Under the pieces are notes generated by a model, which made no database searches, had not been told where the DNA came from, and saw only the letters and a program-made list of their open reading frames with translations. The translations under genes were made by a program, and so were the position numbers. From CADEED01 sp963842515 (lineage in GTDB: Bacteria; Pseudomonadota; Gammaproteobacteria; Steroidobacterales; Steroidobacteraceae), in contig CAWJGO010000003.1 of assembly GCA_963842515.1 (NCBI GenBank), positions 124,001 to 188,000 of the forward strand: 64,000 bases of DNA. The letters run 5' to 3'. Each line of letters starts with the position of its first letter. Position 1 is the first letter of the stretch. This document shows, piece after piece, positions 25,499 to 34,544 of this stretch.

Positions 25499-26371
25499 AT
25501 GACCGACGTCGAGTGTGTCTGGCCAGTCAGTGCGGTACTCGGGGAGGGGCCGGTCTGGTCCGCAGCCGAACAATCGCTGTGGTTCGTCGACATCAAGACG
25601 CCCGCCATCCACCGGTTTGATCCGGCGAGCGGTGCGCAAAGATCGTGGCCGGCGCCGGCACGGGTCGGCTTCGTACTGCCGACGACCGCGGGCTGGCTCA
25701 TCGCCGGCCTCAAGACGGGGCTGCATCGGTTCAACCCCGAGACCGGGAATTTCACGCTGCTGCACGTCGTGGAACCGCACGCGCCTAACAACCGCCTGAA
25801 CGACGGCTTCGTCGATTCGGAAGGCTTCCTGTGGTTTGGCTCGATGGACGACAACGAGGTAGAACCCAGCGGCGCGCTGTACCAGCTCAACGACACCGGA
25901 TGCGTGCGGCGTGACCCCGGCTACGTGGTATCGAATGGCCCCGCCGAGAGCCCTGACGGCCGCGTGCTGTATCACACCGATACGCTGGCCGGAATCATCT
26001 ACGCTTTCGACCGGACGCGCTCCGGCATCCTGTCGAACAAGCGGGTGTTCGCGCGGTTCGGCCCTGGCGAAGGATTTCCCGATGGGCCCATCGTCGATGC
26101 GGAGGGTTGCGTGTGGACTGGCGTGTTTGGGGGCTGGGGTCTGCTTCGTTATTCACCGCAGGGTGAGTTGCTGACCACGCTGCGACTGCCCTGCTCCGCC
26201 GTCACCAAGGCCGCTTTCGGCGGCGACGATCTTCGAACGCTTTACATCACCACCGCGCACGTCGCGCTCGACGCCGAGCAGCGGCGCCAACAACCGCTCG
26301 CTGGCGGCCTGTTTCGCGCCAGGGTCGACGTGCCGGGACTGCCCCAGGGAATCGTGTCGCATGGCATCTGA
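25499..26371 (+). CDS. xylC: Xylonolactonase, SMP-30/gluconolactonase family (XylC-like)
   Basis: Hydrolyses D-xylonolactone to D-xylonate. This is a 290-residue six-bladed propeller enzyme of the SMP-30/LRE family. Divalent-metal ligands can be placed at Glu16 (VLGEGPVW), Asn146 (VSNGPAESPDG) and Asp195 (FPDGPIVD). The substrate loop has NNRLNDGFVDSEG. The stop lies 11 bp inside the following xylD gene, indicating translational coupling. Among SMP-30 proteins the sugar-lactone preference varies; xylonolactone is inferred from the operon. Confidence 0.9.
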   Translation: MTDVECVWPVSAVLGEGPVWSAAEQSLWFVDIKTPAIHRFDPASGAQRSWPAPARVGFVLPTTAGWLIAGLKTGLHRFNPETGNFTLLHVVEPHAPNNRLNDGFVDSEGFLWFGSMDDNEVEPSGALYQLNDTGCVRRDPGYVVSNGPAESPDGRVLYHTDTLAGIIYAFDRTRSGILSNKRVFARFGPGEGFPDGPIVDAEGCVWTGVFGGWGLLRYSPQGELLTTLRLPCSAVTKAAFGGDDLRTLYITTAHVALDAEQRRQQPLAGGLFRARVDVPGLPQGIVSHGI

Positions 26372-28160
26372 GCAAACCACGCAAATCCAGCCGAGTCGCC
26401 GTTTCCGCTCGCGCGACTGGTTCGATGATCCCAAGCACCTCGACATGGTCGCGCTGTATCTGGAGCGCTTCATGAATTATGGCCTGACTGCCAATGAGCT
26501 GCTTTCGGGAAAACCCATCATCGGCATCGCGCAGACGGGCGGCGACCTCACCCCGTGCAATCGCGTGCACCTCGACACCGTGAAACGGGTGCGTGAAGGC
26601 ATCCGCGACGCCGGCGGCGTGCCCATGGAATTCCCGCTGCATCCGATTTTCGAGAACTGCCGCCGACCGACCGCAGCGCTCGATCGCAACCTCGCTTATC
26701 TCGGCCTCGTGGAAATCCTGCACGGATATCCCATCGACGCGGTGGTCCTCACCACTGGCTGCGACAAGACCACACCGGCACAGGTCATGGCAGCGTCGAC
26801 TGTCGACATTCCAGCCATCGTGCTCTCGGGCGGGCCGATGCTCGACGGTTGGCACGATGGTGAGCTCGTGGGTTCGGGCACGGTCATCTGGCGGTCGCGG
26901 CGCAAACTGGCTGCCGGCCAGATCAATGAGCAACAGTTTCTCGATGCCGCAGCGGCCTCGGCGCCTTCGCTCGGACATTGCAACACCATGGGCACGGCCT
27001 CGACGATGAACGCGGTCGCGGAAGTGCTCGGCCTGTCGCTACCCGGTTGCGCCGCAATTCCCGCTCCCTATCGTGAGCGCGGCCAGATCTCATACGAAAC
27101 CGGACGGCGTATCGTCGAGCTCGCGTACGAAGACCTGCGCCCATCGAGGATTCTCACGCGGCAATCGTTCCTCAATGCCATCACTGCCATCGCCGCGATC
27201 GGTGGGTCGACGAATGCACAGCCGCATTTGGTTGCCATGGCTCGCCATGCCGGCCTCGAGATCTCGCCGCGCGACTGGATGGACTACGGCCGCGACATCC
27301 CTTTGCTCGTGAACATGCAGCCGGCGGGCAAGTACCTCGGCGAACGATTCCATCGCGCCGGCGGCGTGCCCGCGGTGCTCAACGAACTGCTGCGCGCCGG
27401 CAAGCTCGACGGCACCGCACTCACTGTCACGGGACGCACCTTGGCCGAAAACATCGACGCATACATTGCTGGCCGCGGCTCCGTTGATCGGGAAGTGATC
27501 ACCACATTTGAAAAACCCGTGCAGGAAAAAGCCGGCTTCCTGGTCTTAAAGGGAAATCTCTTCGATTTCGCCATCATGAAGACGAGCGTGATTTCAGCGG
27601 AGTTTCGCAAGCGGTATCTCGGACACGGCGACAGCTTCGAATGTCGCGCTGTCGTGTTCGACGGGTCGACCGACTACCACGAGCGCATCAACGATCCGGC
27701 TCTGGACATCGACGAGAACACCATTCTCGTGATCCGTGGCTCGGGTCCCCTTGGCTGGCCGGGCTCCGCCGAAGTGGTGAACATGCAACCGCCTGATGCG
27801 CTGTTGAAGCGCGGCATCACGAGCCTGCCTACACTGGGCGATGGCCGGCAATCGGGAACGTCGGACAGCCCATCGATTCTCAATTGTTCTCCCGAGAGCG
27901 CTGCGGGCGGCGGGCTCGCATGGCTGCGAACCGGCGACAAGATCCGCATCGATCTCGCCGCGGGCAGCTGTGACATGCTGATCAGCGACGAGGAGATTGC
28001 GCGACGCAAGGGCCAGGGACTGCCCGCGGTGCCTGAGAGCGCCACGCCGTGGCAGGAACTATACCGCGCAACCGTCGGGCAACTCGACAGCGGCGCCGTC
28101 ATGGAATTGGCGGTGAAATATCGCGGCGTTGCTCGCAAGACGCCACGTCACAATCATTAG
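26361..28160 (+). CDS. xylD: D-xylonate dehydratase, IlvD/Edd family (XylD-like)
   Basis: Dehydrates D-xylonate to 2-keto-3-deoxy-D-xylonate. It has 599 residues, the size of Caulobacter XylD. Three Cys expected to hold the [2Fe-2S] cluster are Cys66 (GGDLTPCNR), Cys134 (TTGCDKTTPA) and Cys207 (GHCNTMGTAS), with the same spacing as in pentonate dehydratases. SGGPMLDGW, GGSTNAQPHL and RGSGPLGWPGSAEV are further family blocks. It overlaps xylC by 11 bp. It is followed 17 bp later by uxuB, so the xylose and glucuronate genes are physically fused in one run. Confidence 0.93.
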   Translation: MASEQTTQIQPSRRFRSRDWFDDPKHLDMVALYLERFMNYGLTANELLSGKPIIGIAQTGGDLTPCNRVHLDTVKRVREGIRDAGGVPMEFPLHPIFENCRRPTAALDRNLAYLGLVEILHGYPIDAVVLTTGCDKTTPAQVMAASTVDIPAIVLSGGPMLDGWHDGELVGSGTVIWRSRRKLAAGQINEQQFLDAAAASAPSLGHCNTMGTASTMNAVAEVLGLSLPGCAAIPAPYRERGQISYETGRRIVELAYEDLRPSRILTRQSFLNAITAIAAIGGSTNAQPHLVAMARHAGLEISPRDWMDYGRDIPLLVNMQPAGKYLGERFHRAGGVPAVLNELLRAGKLDGTALTVTGRTLAENIDAYIAGRGSVDREVITTFEKPVQEKAGFLVLKGNLFDFAIMKTSVISAEFRKRYLGHGDSFECRAVVFDGSTDYHERINDPALDIDENTILVIRGSGPLGWPGSAEVVNMQPPDALLKRGITSLPTLGDGRQSGTSDSPSILNCSPESAAGGGLAWLRTGDKIRIDLAAGSCDMLISDEEIARRKGQGLPAVPESATPWQELYRATVGQLDSGAVMELAVKYRGVARKTPRHNH

Positions 28161-28177
28161 TTAGAAGAGAGGTCCAG

Positions 28178-29641
28178 ATGAGTCCACCGCGCCTCACCGA
28201 GGCGAGCCTGCATGCCGTCCGTTCCGGCACGATTCTCCCCACTTACGATCGTGGCGCCACGAAATTCGGCATCGTGCACATCGGGCCTGGTGCTTTCCAC
28301 CGCGCGCACCAGGCGTTCTACGTGGACACATTGCTGCACTCCGACAAGCGGTGGGCGATTTCGGCGCTATCGCTGAAGAGTACCGGGCTGCGCGACGCGC
28401 TCGGACCCCAGCAGGGGTTGTACACGCTGATCGAGCTCGGTGCGGCGCCGCGCGCGCGAGTGATTGGCGCGATCCGCGAGCTGCTCGTCGGCTCGACCGA
28501 TACCGACGCGGCATTTGCGCGGCTCACCGCACGCGATACACGCCTCGTTTCGCTCACGGTCACCGAGAAAGGCTACTGCCTGGATGCGAAGAATCAGCTC
28601 GACGTGGCCAACGCCGATATCGTCTACGACCTCGCCAACCCCGGAACTCCGCGTAGCACCATCGGCTGGATCGTCGAAGCGCTGCGCCGCCGGCGCACGC
28701 AGGGCGTGCCGCCATTCGCGGTGCTGAGCTGCGACAACCTGCCAGACAATGGCCAGGTTCTGCAGCGCGCACTGGCTGCCTATGCACGCAGCACCGACGC
28801 GGAGTTCGCACGCTGGATAGAAGCCGAAGTCGTCTGCCCGCGCACCATGGTCGACAGTATTACGCCGGCCACTGACGACGCGCTGCGCACGCGGGCCAGG
28901 GCACTCACCGGCGTGCTCGACGAGTGGCCTATTCAGCGCGAGCCGTTCACTCAATGGGTAGTCGAAGACGTCCCGGCCATGCGCGATGCCGATTGGGTTT
29001 CAGTCGGCGTCACACTGGCAAAGGACGTCAGCGTGTACGACCGCGCCAAGCTGCGCCTGCTGAACGGTCCGCATTCGACGCTCGCCTATCTTGGACTGCT
29101 GCGCGGACACGAATCGGTCGCGGATGCGATGCGAGACGAACAACTTGCGCAGTTCGTCGAATTGTTGATGACCGAAGATCTGGCGCCGAGTCTGGGCGCG
29201 ACTCCCGATTTGGACGTCGGACACTACATCTCCGCCGTGCTGGCCCGTTTCCGCAATCCAGGCATTCGCCACCTGCTGAGTCAGATCGCCTGGGACGGCT
29301 CGAAGAAACTTCCGGTACGTATCGTGGTGACGATCGGCGAAGCGCTGCGTGCGGGCCGCCCTCTTCACCGACTGGCCATGCCGCTGGCGGCCTGGATGCG
29401 TTATGTCGCTCGTCAGGCTAAAGCCGGAGTCGCCATCATCGATCCGGACGCCGAGCGGCTGGCCGCTATTGGTGCCTCCTGCACGGGGCAGGCGCGCGCG
29501 GACCTGGCCCGGTTCGCGGTATGTGAATCGGTGCTGCCACCGGCGCTGATGGCTGAATCGAAATTCCGCGAGGCACTCGAGACGGCCTATGACCGGCTGG
29601 CCACTCCCCACGCGGCGATCACACCGGAGTTATCCTCATGA
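28178..29641 (+). CDS. uxuB: Fructuronate reductase / mannonate oxidoreductase, mannitol dehydrogenase family
   Basis: Reduces D-fructuronate to D-mannonate with NADH, linking UxaC to ManD. It has 487 residues from the ATG at 28178, which follows GAAGAGAGG; the longer frame from 28049 overlaps xylD and is rejected. The Rossmann motif is FGIVHIGPGAFHRAHQAFY. The family signature with substrate-binding Lys and catalytic residues is YDRAKLRLLNGPHSTLAYLG near residue 290. It lies 17 bp after xylD and shares an ATGA overlap with the next gene. Mannitol-type polyol dehydrogenases are the alternative, but the pathway context strongly favours UxuB. Confidence 0.9.
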   Translation: MSPPRLTEASLHAVRSGTILPTYDRGATKFGIVHIGPGAFHRAHQAFYVDTLLHSDKRWAISALSLKSTGLRDALGPQQGLYTLIELGAAPRARVIGAIRELLVGSTDTDAAFARLTARDTRLVSLTVTEKGYCLDAKNQLDVANADIVYDLANPGTPRSTIGWIVEALRRRRTQGVPPFAVLSCDNLPDNGQVLQRALAAYARSTDAEFARWIEAEVVCPRTMVDSITPATDDALRTRARALTGVLDEWPIQREPFTQWVVEDVPAMRDADWVSVGVTLAKDVSVYDRAKLRLLNGPHSTLAYLGLLRGHESVADAMRDEQLAQFVELLMTEDLAPSLGATPDLDVGHYISAVLARFRNPGIRHLLSQIAWDGSKKLPVRIVVTIGEALRAGRPLHRLAMPLAAWMRYVARQAKAGVAIIDPDAERLAAIGASCTGQARADLARFAVCESVLPPALMAESKFREALETAYDRLATPHAAITPELSS

Positions 29642-30045
29642 GCACATCGCGCAGATCTTTCATCGCCGCCGCCGCGACTCTGGCGGTCTCCAAGGCGGCC
29701 CCCAACGCTGGAGCATCCACTGCCGTGACTACCTATCCCAAGCTGGTTCATCACGTGTTTTTCTGGTTGAAAAACCCGGAGTCGAAAGAAGATCTGGCGC
29801 GGCTGCTTGCAGGCCTGCGCACGCTCACGAAAATCGAAACGGTGCGCGGCGCGCATTTTGGCGTGCCGGCCAGCACCGAAAAGCGCGAAGTGGTGGACAA
29901 CAGCTACAGTGCGTCAGAGATACTCTTCTTCGATGACGCCGCCGGGCAGAAGGTCTACCAGGATCATGTCATCCACAAGAAGTTCGTCGCCGACTGCTCG
30001 CACCTGTGGGAACGAGTGGTGGTCTACGACGCCGTCTCGGCCTGA
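29638..30045 (+). CDS. Tat-exported Dabb-domain (stress-responsive alpha/beta barrel) protein
   Basis: 135-residue protein with a twin-arginine leader (STSRRSFIAAAATLAVSKAA) followed by one Dabb domain. The domain shows LVHHVFFWLKNP at its start, then HFGVPASTEKREVVDNSY and a terminal DHLWERVVVYD-like strand. Dabb proteins form dimeric ferredoxin-like barrels; known members include olivetolic acid cyclase and stress-induced plant proteins, but bacterial exported members are largely uncharacterised. Its start codon overlaps the uxuB stop (ATGA), so it is translationally coupled to the uronate enzyme. It converges with SapC and overlaps its 3' end by 22 bp. The function is unknown. Confidence 0.8.
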   Translation: MSTSRRSFIAAAATLAVSKAAPNAGASTAVTTYPKLVHHVFFWLKNPESKEDLARLLAGLRTLTKIETVRGAHFGVPASTEKREVVDNSYSASEILFFDDAAGQKVYQDHVIHKKFVADCSHLWERVVVYDAVSA

Positions 30046-30770
30046 CGCTGGCGGCGGCCCTTTCGCTCGATGAGCCGCTGAACGTTGGTCAGCGAATTCG
30101 CGACCAGGAACGCGGCCTGCAGGAAACCTTCGCGATGCAACTTGTGCAGCGTTTCGGCGTCCAGGTTCGCCAGCTTCTGCTGATTGATCGTGTGCAGTCC
30201 GAGCAGGTTGTACTGCTCTTCTGAATTGAATTTGATCTCCACTTTCACCGGTTCGATGAGATCCGCGGCAATGAAAGCCGCGAACATGGCCTTGCTCACC
30301 CCCAGGCCCAGATTGATGCCGTTGAGGACCGATGCTACGTGGTCGAGGTACCGGCTGTTACCGCCCTGGGGCAGGAACACCGGCTCGCCTTGGGCGTTGC
30401 TCACGCGCGGGTTATCGAGATCCACGTGTATGACGGGCGCCTTTTGCACCTCAGCGCCTTCCTGCCTCTCCTGGAATCCAATGAGGAATGGCCCGCGGGC
30501 AATAACACCGGGTACGTAGGCCGCGTTCCAGCCGCCGCGCCCGTCTAGAAACAGATTCTCGTCCTTGGCGAAGCCAAGTAGTGCCACGGACATGAACTCG
30601 CCGGTGTTCGCATCTTTGCGGAAAAAAATCGGGTACTCGCGCTGCAACTCTGCGAATTCGGTGGGCACCGTCATCACGGTGCCGACGTTGTCGCCGAACT
30701 CCGCCGAATAACGCGTGATTACACGCAGATCCTTGTGCGTGATGTTGTTGAGCATTACGTGTCTGGGCAT
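30024..30770 (-). CDS. SapC-family protein
   Basis: 248-residue SapC-like protein. It has no signal peptide or membrane segment. The family pattern is visible: LRVITRYSAEFGDNVGTVMTVPTEF near the N-terminus, YPIFFRKDANTGEF, ENLFLDGRGGWNAAYVPGVIARGPF and a C-terminal helix with LHKLHREGFLQAA. SapC was named after a Campylobacter S-layer-associated protein, but its activity is unknown. In Caulobacter, Xanthomonas and sphingomonads SapC genes recur beside TonB receptors and tryptophan-halogenase-like genes, as here. It follows the receptor gene by 90 bp across an intrinsic terminator, so it may be expressed by read-through or from its own promoter. Confidence 0.88.
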   Translation of the reverse strand: MPRHVMLNNITHKDLRVITRYSAEFGDNVGTVMTVPTEFAELQREYPIFFRKDANTGEFMSVALLGFAKDENLFLDGRGGWNAAYVPGVIARGPFLIGFQERQEGAEVQKAPVIHVDLDNPRVSNAQGEPVFLPQGGNSRYLDHVASVLNGINLGLGVSKAMFAAFIAADLIEPVKVEIKFNSEEQYNLLGLHTINQQKLANLDAETLHKLHREGFLQAAFLVANSLTNVQRLIERKGRRQRQAETAS

Positions 30771-30801
30771 CGCAACCTCGCCTTCACAGTCCCCAAATAG
30801 A

Positions 30802-30831
30802 AGAAGGCCGCTGATGATCCAGCGGCCTTCT
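30802..30831 (-). terminator. Intrinsic terminator after the TonB receptor gene
   Basis: GAAGGCCGCT and AGCGGCCTTC form a ten-pair stem with a 7-nt loop, followed on the minus strand by TTCTATTT. It separates the receptor from sapC and could limit sapC expression relative to the receptor. Confidence 0.75.
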
Positions 30832-30859
30832 CATTATCATCACCCTTTACGAGTTCTGC

Positions 30860-33800
30860 TTAGAACTTGTAGCGGGCTCCCAAGGCATAACGCGCACCCT
30901 GGTCTTCGAGACGCCACAGCTGCAGCGTCGAGCGGCCGTGCCAGCGAATGTCCTCACCCGTCAGGTTGATGGCTTCGAACGACACCGCGAGGTTATCGTT
31001 GATGTCATAACCGACGCTGAGGTCGATCTGGTCATAGGCTTCCACGAAGATCGGGTTTCTGAAACCACCCTGGTTGACGTTCTGCAGGAACTCGTCACGC
31101 CAGTTGTAGGCGAGGCGAGCCGACAAGCCGAACTTCTCGAACATGAGCACCGCGTTCGCCGAGTCGGACAGACCCGTCAAGGCAAACTGGTTCACGTTCG
31201 GGTCGCTCGCCACGTCGAAGCCAACATCTCCGCGGACGACCGTGTAGTTGGCCAGGACGCCAAATCCACTTTCGCCGAAGAAGTACTGGCCGCCGAACTC
31301 GAAGCCGTGAATCTTGGCTTCCTGGTTGTTGACAGGCGTCGCCACGTTGAACGTGTACAGCGGATCCGACGCCGTCGGCAGAATGTCGTAACGCGAGGCG
31401 AATGCCACGTGCTGCGCATTGGTGCCGTCGTAGTTGGCCAGACCGCCGGTCCACGTGCCGTTGGCGTCGGTGAAGGTGCCCGGGTTGAGCAACATCGCCG
31501 TCGCCGTGAACAACGCAGAGTCGTCCGTGACAAAGCTGTTCGCTTGCAGATACGCGAGAGCCGCCTGAGCGGACGGACCCCCCGTCTGGTTGCGAATGCC
31601 GAACAGGTTGATCTGCTGCACCGAGTTACCGATGAAGTTTTCGACGTTCTTCTGGAAAGCACCCACCGACACGTAGCCCGTGTCAGAGAAGTAGTACTCC
31701 ATGGAAATGTCGAAGTTGTCGGACTCGAGCGGCAGGATGCCTGGGTCGTTCTGGTTGGCGTTCGGCAGGAAGCCGTTGATCGTCGAACCACCAGGCGTGC
31801 CGGCGTTCTGACCAGCGGCCAAGGTGCCGTAGCCCGCGCGAGCAATGGTCTTGCTGTACGAGAACCTGGCCTTCAACGTATCGGACAGACCGATGTCAAA
31901 GTCGAGGTTAGGCAGGAAGTTTTTGTAGCTGCCGGAGTCGGTGATCAGCGCAGGAACGGTGGGACGCACGACCTGGAAGTCGTTGTCGTCCTGCCACAGC
32001 AGCGCTGTCGGAACGAGCTGGAGATTGGATGAAGCGACATCCGTCTGCTCGTAACGTGCACCGAGCACCAAATTCGACGGCATTTCGCCAACGCTGAACT
32101 TGAGCGCCAACTGCGCGTACACCGCCTGCGTATCTTCCTCGATGGTGCTGTCGGTGTTGAAGCCCGGATTGTAACGCAGCTCACCATCCGGAGCAGAAGC
32201 TTCCGTCCAGTTGGTGTAGCCGTGATCAAGGGCCCACTGACCTAACACGTTTGCGTTGCCCTTCCAGCCGCCAGTCGGGGCGCCGACCGGGCTGAAGTCA
32301 TCAAACGCACCCGTGAGGCTGAACGGAGTCAGCAGCGCCACCATGTCCGGCACGAGGCCGGCATCGCCGACGCCCCAGTCACCCATCGTCAGATTCGAAC
32401 CCGAGGCGAGCTGGTGCGTCTGCATCGCGCGTGTTTCCACACCGAAGCCGAACGTACTGCCACCTTCGAATTTGAACTTGCCGTCGATGCGCGACTGCTT
32501 GATGTCGGTATTTTGCTCCTGATACGCGATGCGCAGGATCTGCGAACCGAGGCTGCTCTGATTGAATGTGTAGTCCGCGTTGCCATTGGTGTTCGCGTAC
32601 GCGTCCATGCTCGTGGGGAACAACGTGCGTGAAGCAACTGGCAGACCACCGTTGAACTGGAATGTCTGTGTCCAGAAGTTCGTGCAACCAGCGGCGCCGC
32701 GCGCGCAGTTGGCCGGGTTGCCACCGATACCGGTGCTCGGCACCTTGCCGGCGAGGCTGAACGCCGTCTGGCTACCGCCGGTGATGCCGTCATCCGGATG
32801 GCTGCCGGCGCGCGAGTTGTGAAAGTCGAAGCCGAGATTGAAGTTTTCGGCCACGTCCCAGCTCGCGTTGAAACCGATCGAATTCAGATCGTTTCTCTGC
32901 TCGCGATGCTGTTGCTCGTAGCCGAAGTCCTTGCTGGCACCCGTGAACTCATGGATGAGAACTGGCGTCGCCACTTCTTGGCCGGTATCGAACACGAGGT
33001 GATCAAAGCCGTTGCGCTGCAGCCAGATGGTCTGCTCGCCGCGATCTTCCATCAGCTCATTGAGCGCGTACGTGTAGTCGGCAGTCAGCGTGAGCCCATC
33101 AACGGGCTGGAACTGAACCGTGACCTGCGCGTTGGTGCGGGTGCGCTCTGAATCGGAGAACGCATAACGAATATCGTTCGGAATGCCGTAGAGCTGGCCG
33201 TTTGCCGGCGCGTTCTCGATCGTCGTGCCGATGAAATCGTCAGTCGCGTTACCGGGCGTGTTGTTGTTGTTGATGTAAAGCGGAACCGTGCTTTGGATCG
33301 CGCTCAAGGTGGTATTCCAAGGACGGATCTGCCAGTCATTGACCGTCGACGACGATGAACCGCTGTCGCGCTTCTGGTAGCTGGCCGCGAGGCCTACTCC
33401 GAAAGTCTTGTCGTCGTTGGCATAGCTGAAAATGCCCGACAGTTCCGGAGTGAAGTCGTCGCCAACACGATTGGTCGTGTCGTTGACGGCCTTGACGCCG
33501 AGGTTGAGCACCATGCCGTCGCTGTCGAGCGGCCGTGCAGTGCGCACGTTGATCGAGGCACCGATACCGCCAGTAGCGACGTCCGCACGACCCGTCTTGT
33601 ACACCTCAACAGCGCTGATCGCTTCGGCAGCGAGATTCGCGAAGTTGAAGGAACGAGTGTTGCCGGCTGCACCGCCGCCAACCGCGCCACCGTCACCGAA
33701 TGTATCGGCTGCCGGTAACTGGCGCCCGTTCAACGTCACCATGTTGAACTGCGGGCCGAAGCCGCGAGCCGTGACAGTCGATCCTTCGCCGTTGCGACGG

Positions 33801-34078
33801 TCGATCGAAATACCGGTGATGCGCTGCAGCGCTTCCGAGAGATTCGTGTCAGGGAATTTACCGATGTCTTCAGCGTTGATCGCGTCGACCACGCCGACCG
33901 CATCACGCTTCGTTTCCATGGAAGCTTTCAAGCTTCCGCGTAGACCTGTGACGACCACTTCTTCGAGCTCTTCGCTCGCTTGTTCTTGGGCGAACACAGG
34001 GTTGATAAGTACTGCACCACCAACGATGGTGAACAGCGCTCGTGAGGTAATAGGCAATGCCTTTGGATTGAACTTCAT
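30860..34078 (-). CDS. TonB-dependent receptor of the halogenase/SapC cassette
   Basis: Outer-membrane receptor of 1072 residues. The ATG at 34078 lies downstream of GGAGGACATCTGACT and begins a signal peptide (ALFTIVGGAVLINPVFAQ). The TonB-box region is ELEEVVVTGLRGSL. Plug blocks are VVDAINAEDIGKFPDTNLSE, RITGISIDRRNGEG and TVTARGFGPQFNMVTLNGRQ. The C-terminus ARYALGARYKF ends with Phe. It is preceded by a 466-bp intergenic region, suggesting an individually regulated promoter, and followed by sapC. Receptors of this subfamily next to tryptophan-halogenase-like and SapC genes are often associated with oligosaccharide uptake; the ligand is unknown. Confidence 0.92.
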   Translation of the reverse strand: MKFNPKALPITSRALFTIVGGAVLINPVFAQEQASEELEEVVVTGLRGSLKASMETKRDAVGVVDAINAEDIGKFPDTNLSEALQRITGISIDRRNGEGSTVTARGFGPQFNMVTLNGRQLPAADTFGDGGAVGGGAAGNTRSFNFANLAAEAISAVEVYKTGRADVATGGIGASINVRTARPLDSDGMVLNLGVKAVNDTTNRVGDDFTPELSGIFSYANDDKTFGVGLAASYQKRDSGSSSSTVNDWQIRPWNTTLSAIQSTVPLYINNNNTPGNATDDFIGTTIENAPANGQLYGIPNDIRYAFSDSERTRTNAQVTVQFQPVDGLTLTADYTYALNELMEDRGEQTIWLQRNGFDHLVFDTGQEVATPVLIHEFTGASKDFGYEQQHREQRNDLNSIGFNASWDVAENFNLGFDFHNSRAGSHPDDGITGGSQTAFSLAGKVPSTGIGGNPANCARGAAGCTNFWTQTFQFNGGLPVASRTLFPTSMDAYANTNGNADYTFNQSSLGSQILRIAYQEQNTDIKQSRIDGKFKFEGGSTFGFGVETRAMQTHQLASGSNLTMGDWGVGDAGLVPDMVALLTPFSLTGAFDDFSPVGAPTGGWKGNANVLGQWALDHGYTNWTEASAPDGELRYNPGFNTDSTIEEDTQAVYAQLALKFSVGEMPSNLVLGARYEQTDVASSNLQLVPTALLWQDDNDFQVVRPTVPALITDSGSYKNFLPNLDFDIGLSDTLKARFSYSKTIARAGYGTLAAGQNAGTPGGSTINGFLPNANQNDPGILPLESDNFDISMEYYFSDTGYVSVGAFQKNVENFIGNSVQQINLFGIRNQTGGPSAQAALAYLQANSFVTDDSALFTATAMLLNPGTFTDANGTWTGGLANYDGTNAQHVAFASRYDILPTASDPLYTFNVATPVNNQEAKIHGFEFGGQYFFGESGFGVLANYTVVRGDVGFDVASDPNVNQFALTGLSDSANAVLMFEKFGLSARLAYNWRDEFLQNVNQGGFRNPIFVEAYDQIDLSVGYDINDNLAVSFEAINLTGEDIRWHGRSTLQLWRLEDQGARYALGARYKF

Positions 34079-34544
34079 AGTCAGATGTCCTCCGCACTCG
34101 TACATCTAGTCATTGTGAAAACCAGGATTAACTGTGGACCTAACAGAAACAGGAATTAACCTTGGAACGAGGAAACGATGTGTCGAACTATTCGACGGAA
34201 CAGAGGGAGATCTGCATGGTCAGCAGACTCAAAAGGCGCAACAGAACGGCGCCTGAGTGGCATGAAATCAGCAATGCGCAAGACCAGCGCCCCCCTCGTA
34301 CTGCAGCGGAGGATATTCACACTGTGTACAAAAGTCCACGCTTTATTGTCGGGGAAAAATCCGTGCCCGGAGAGCAAAAAGGCGCATGTCTTTCTGTCTA
34401 GAAATCATGTCTTTACGGGACACACCAAGACAGCGTGCGACATCTCGGCCCGGGGGCGGGGCAGGTGTCGCGCAGAAAAAAAACAACAACTTTGCGCTCG
34501 TGCCTGCAGCACGCGCGTAGGGAAACCCCTACAAATACAGAATG
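34079..34544. other. Intergenic control region of the cassette TonB receptor
   Basis: No gene is convincing in this 466-bp stretch, which is AT-richer than its surroundings. It holds a perfect 6-bp hairpin GTAGGG-AAAC-CCCTAC (34517-34532) 12 bp after the DUF6445 stop, a weaker GC hairpin at about 34495-34517 followed on the minus strand by eight T (34476-34483), an ATGTCTTT direct repeat at 34385 and 34407, and two imperfect CAGGATTAAC/CAGGAATTAAC repeats near 34125-34158. The first two could terminate the upstream operon; the repeats could be regulatory. Confidence 0.5.
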
